From an uncultured Lachnospiraceae bacterium (GTDB taxonomy: Bacteria > Bacillota > Clostridia > Lachnospirales > Lachnospiraceae): a stretch of DNA of 41,653 bases. The notes beneath the pieces are model-generated. The model did no database searches, was not told the origin of the DNA, and saw nothing but the letters and a program-made list of their open reading frames with translations. A program made the position numbers and the translations under genes. The stretch covers positions 1 through 41,653 of the forward strand of contig CAMJPM010000019.1 in the NCBI GenBank assembly GCA_946407725.1. Reading direction: 5' to 3'. Positions 39,855 to 41,653 of this stretch are shown here, in pieces (the first letter of the stretch is position 1; each line of letters starts with the position of its first letter).

Positions 39855-41573
39855 ATGGCAAAAACAATAGCAATCGGGATCCAGGATTTTGAAAAGATCC
39901 GTAGAAACAGCTATTTTTATATTGATAAGACTGATTTTATCCGGGAATGGTGGGACGGTGGTGATGATATAACCCTCATTACCCGTCCAAGGCGTTTCGG
40001 AAAAACGCTGAACATGAGTATGGTAAACTGCTTTTTTTCCAATAAATATGAAAAAAGGGGCGACCTTTTTGACGGACTCTCCATTTGGAAGGATGAAAGA
40101 TACCATATGCTTCAGGGAACCTATCCACTGATCTTTTTATCATTTGCAGGGATAAAATATAAAGACTTTGAAACAACCCGGAAAGCCATCAACGGATTGA
40201 TCGCTGATCAGTACAGCATATTCAGGGACATCCTTAAATTTGACGGGATGGATAATAGTGACCTTGAGAAATTCAACTCCGTAAAGAGAGATATGGATGA
40301 CAGCCTTGCGGCAATGTCCATAAATTATCTCTGTTCCCTTCTGGAGCGCTGTTACGGGAGAAAGGCCATAGTACTCCTGGACGAATATGACACACCTATG
40401 CAGGAAGCGTGGCCCGGCGGCTTCTGGGATGAAACCGTGGCATATATCCGGTCGCTTTTCAATAATACCTTCAAAACCAACCCTCATCTTGAGCGTGGAC
40501 TTATGACAGGGATCACCAGAGTCAGCAAGGAATCCATCTTCTCTGATCTGAATAACCTTACTGTTGTCACTACGACATCAAATAAATATGCAACTGTATT
40601 TGGCTTCACGGAAAAAGAGGTCTTTGATGCCATGGAATCCCAGGGCTTTGACCCCGGTCTTAAACAGGAAGTGAAGCAATGGTATGACGGATTTACTTTC
40701 GGTAATGTTACCGATATCTATAACCCCTGGTCCATCACATCATATTTGGATTCTGGTAAGCTTGGCACCTATTGGGCCGACACCAGCGGAAACGGGCTTG
40801 TAAGCAGCATCCTCCGTACGGGGGATATTGAGATAAAGGAAACATTTGAGCAGCTGCTTAAGGGTGAAAGCATTGAAGCTGTGATCGATGAACAGATCGT
40901 GTTTTCCGATCTTAACTGGAATACTGCAGCAGTGTGGAGCCTTCTGCTGGCCTCCGGTTATCTGAAAATCCTGGATGTTGTTAATAATGCTGACGATCCC
41001 GAGTATCCCACCTATACGCTTTCCCTCACAAACTTTGAGGTAAGGCGCATGTTCTTTAAGCTTGTCAAACGGTGGTTTAATAAAGGACGTGACCTGCCGG
41101 ACTTCATCAAATGCATGTTCACAGGCAATGTAGAAGATATGAATAATTATATGGAGCGTATTACCCGGGATACTTTCAGCAGCTTTGACAGCGGAACCCG
41201 GCCTTCCGGTAAAGAACCGGAAAGATTTTATCACGGCTTTGTGCTGGGGCTTCTGGTAGACCAGATTTCGGGTTATATGGTAAAGTCCAACAGGGAAAGC
41301 GGCTTCGGACGGTATGATGTGGTGATGGAGCCAAAGGATGTGAAAGATCCGGCTGTCATTATGGAATTCAAGGTTTTCAATGAAAAGAAGGGTGAGAAAG
41401 ATCTTGAAGACACCGTGGCAAACGCCTTAAAACAGATTGAAGAAAAAAAGTACGACTCAGACCTCCTTGCCCGGGGAATACCGGTGGAAAGAATCTATAA
41501 ATACGGGTTTGGATTTAAGGGAAGCGAGTGCCTTATAGGAGCAGAAACCTCCGGCAGAAGTAAAACGTTGTGA
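39855..41573 (+). CDS. AAA-ATPase-like protein with PD-(D/E)XK nuclease-like tail (DUF1703 type)
   Basis: The 572-residue protein begins MAKTIAIGIQDFEKIRRNSY, the typical start of this family, then the unusual P-loop ITRPRRFGKTLNMSM (about 42-56), the Walker B strand IVLLDEYDTPMQ (about 171-182) and TGITRVSKESIFSDLNN. The C-terminus carries the nuclease-like motif GRYDVVMEP followed by AVIMEFKVFNEKKGEKD (about 484-512), with the Asp and the Glu-x-Lys spaced as in PD-(D/E)XK folds. Members occur in many copies in anaerobic Firmicutes and Bacteroidetes; their role is not established, although mobile-element or defence functions have been suggested. AAAGGAG precedes the ATG. Confidence 0.88.
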   Translation: MAKTIAIGIQDFEKIRRNSYFYIDKTDFIREWWDGGDDITLITRPRRFGKTLNMSMVNCFFSNKYEKRGDLFDGLSIWKDERYHMLQGTYPLIFLSFAGIKYKDFETTRKAINGLIADQYSIFRDILKFDGMDNSDLEKFNSVKRDMDDSLAAMSINYLCSLLERCYGRKAIVLLDEYDTPMQEAWPGGFWDETVAYIRSLFNNTFKTNPHLERGLMTGITRVSKESIFSDLNNLTVVTTTSNKYATVFGFTEKEVFDAMESQGFDPGLKQEVKQWYDGFTFGNVTDIYNPWSITSYLDSGKLGTYWADTSGNGLVSSILRTGDIEIKETFEQLLKGESIEAVIDEQIVFSDLNWNTAAVWSLLLASGYLKILDVVNNADDPEYPTYTLSLTNFEVRRMFFKLVKRWFNKGRDLPDFIKCMFTGNVEDMNNYMERITRDTFSSFDSGTRPSGKEPERFYHGFVLGLLVDQISGYMVKSNRESGFGRYDVVMEPKDVKDPAVIMEFKVFNEKKGEKDLEDTVANALKQIEEKKYDSDLLARGIPVERIYKYGFGFKGSECLIGAETSGRSKTL

Positions 41574-41596
41574 TGCTCCTGTATTAAATATTTATC

Positions 41597-41633
41597 GTAT
41601 CTATTCAGAACCCTCCGGTTTCTGAATAGATAC
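41597..41633 (+). other. Hairpin after the ATPase gene
   Basis: GTATCTATTCAGAA (41597-41610) and TTCTGAATAGATAC (41620-41633) are perfect 14-base arms around CCCTCCGGT, where CC/GG can add pairs. The tail is ACGCATTCGG, with no T-run, so a canonical intrinsic terminator is not supported. It lies 24 bases after the stop codon. Confidence 0.7.
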
Positions 41634-41653
41634 ACGCATTCGGCTCATTAGAG

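Noticed and set aside
1-41653. Sigma-D (sigma-28) promoters, tRNA or rRNA genes and transposases
   Set aside because: I looked for TAAA-N15-GCCGATAA-type sites, tRNA cloverleaf ends, rRNA cores and transposase motifs and saw none that I could support.

Overview
The window looks like a chromosomal segment from a motile member of the Clostridia, most probably a Lachnospiraceae (Butyrivibrio/Roseburia-like) bacterium. The reasons are the Firmicutes-type fla/che gene order, FliY in place of a short FliN, CheC and CheD, a sigma-D type flagellar sigma factor, AGGAGG-type ribosome binding sites and moderate GC content. The family assignment is inference from gene content; no rRNA or tRNA gene is present.

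Region 1 (1-28012) is one nearly unbroken plus-strand flagellar/chemotaxis supercluster: fliK (5' end cut off by the window), flgD, a flagellar-operon small protein, flgE, flbD, motA, motB, fliL, fliM, fliY, cheY, fliO, fliP, fliQ, fliR, flhB, flhA, flhF, flhG, a PilZ/YcgR protein, cheB, cheA, cheW, cheC, cheD, a small membrane protein, sigD, a FapA/DUF342 protein, a small disordered protein, a SwrB-like (DUF6115-like) membrane protein, and a membrane-anchored protein with an MltG-type LysM-like tail and a perfect 72-bp tandem repeat. Genes overlap or nearly touch. The exceptions are structured gaps after flgE (long hairpin, terminator-like hairpin, extended -10 promoter), before flhF (paired hairpins covering the ribosome binding site), before cheB (leader mini-ORF) and between cheW and cheC (11-bp hairpin). 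The genes supply hook assembly, stator, C-ring, export gate, placement GTPases, the chemotaxis signalling core and the late flagellar sigma factor.

Region 2 (28060-32836) is a plus-strand group of housekeeping or accessory genes: a spermidine-synthase-like methyltransferase-fold protein, thioredoxin reductase, a PAP2 lipid phosphatase, an M15 D,D-carboxypeptidase-like lipoprotein and a membrane diguanylate cyclase. The gaps before the PAP2 and M15 genes hold palindromic elements.

Region 3 (32843-39714) is the most unusual part. On the minus strand are a homospermidine synthase and a large fusion protein (N-terminal membrane-sensor/ECF-S-like segment, MATE/MOP flippase, degenerate GHKL-like ATPase tail). 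Divergent from them is a single-module non-ribosomal peptide synthetase in the order adenylation, carrier, condensation, with no thioesterase. A homospermidine synthase, a flippase and an NRPS ending in a condensation domain suggest a small cluster that could make and export an acyl-polyamine. This is a hypothesis.

Region 4 (39715-41653) has a stand-alone AAA-ATPase/PD-(D/E)XK (DUF1703-type) gene with its own extended -10 promoter, followed by a 14-bp-arm hairpin. No stretch over 300 bases lacks a gene; the largest gap is the 213-bp divergent promoter region at 36550-36762.
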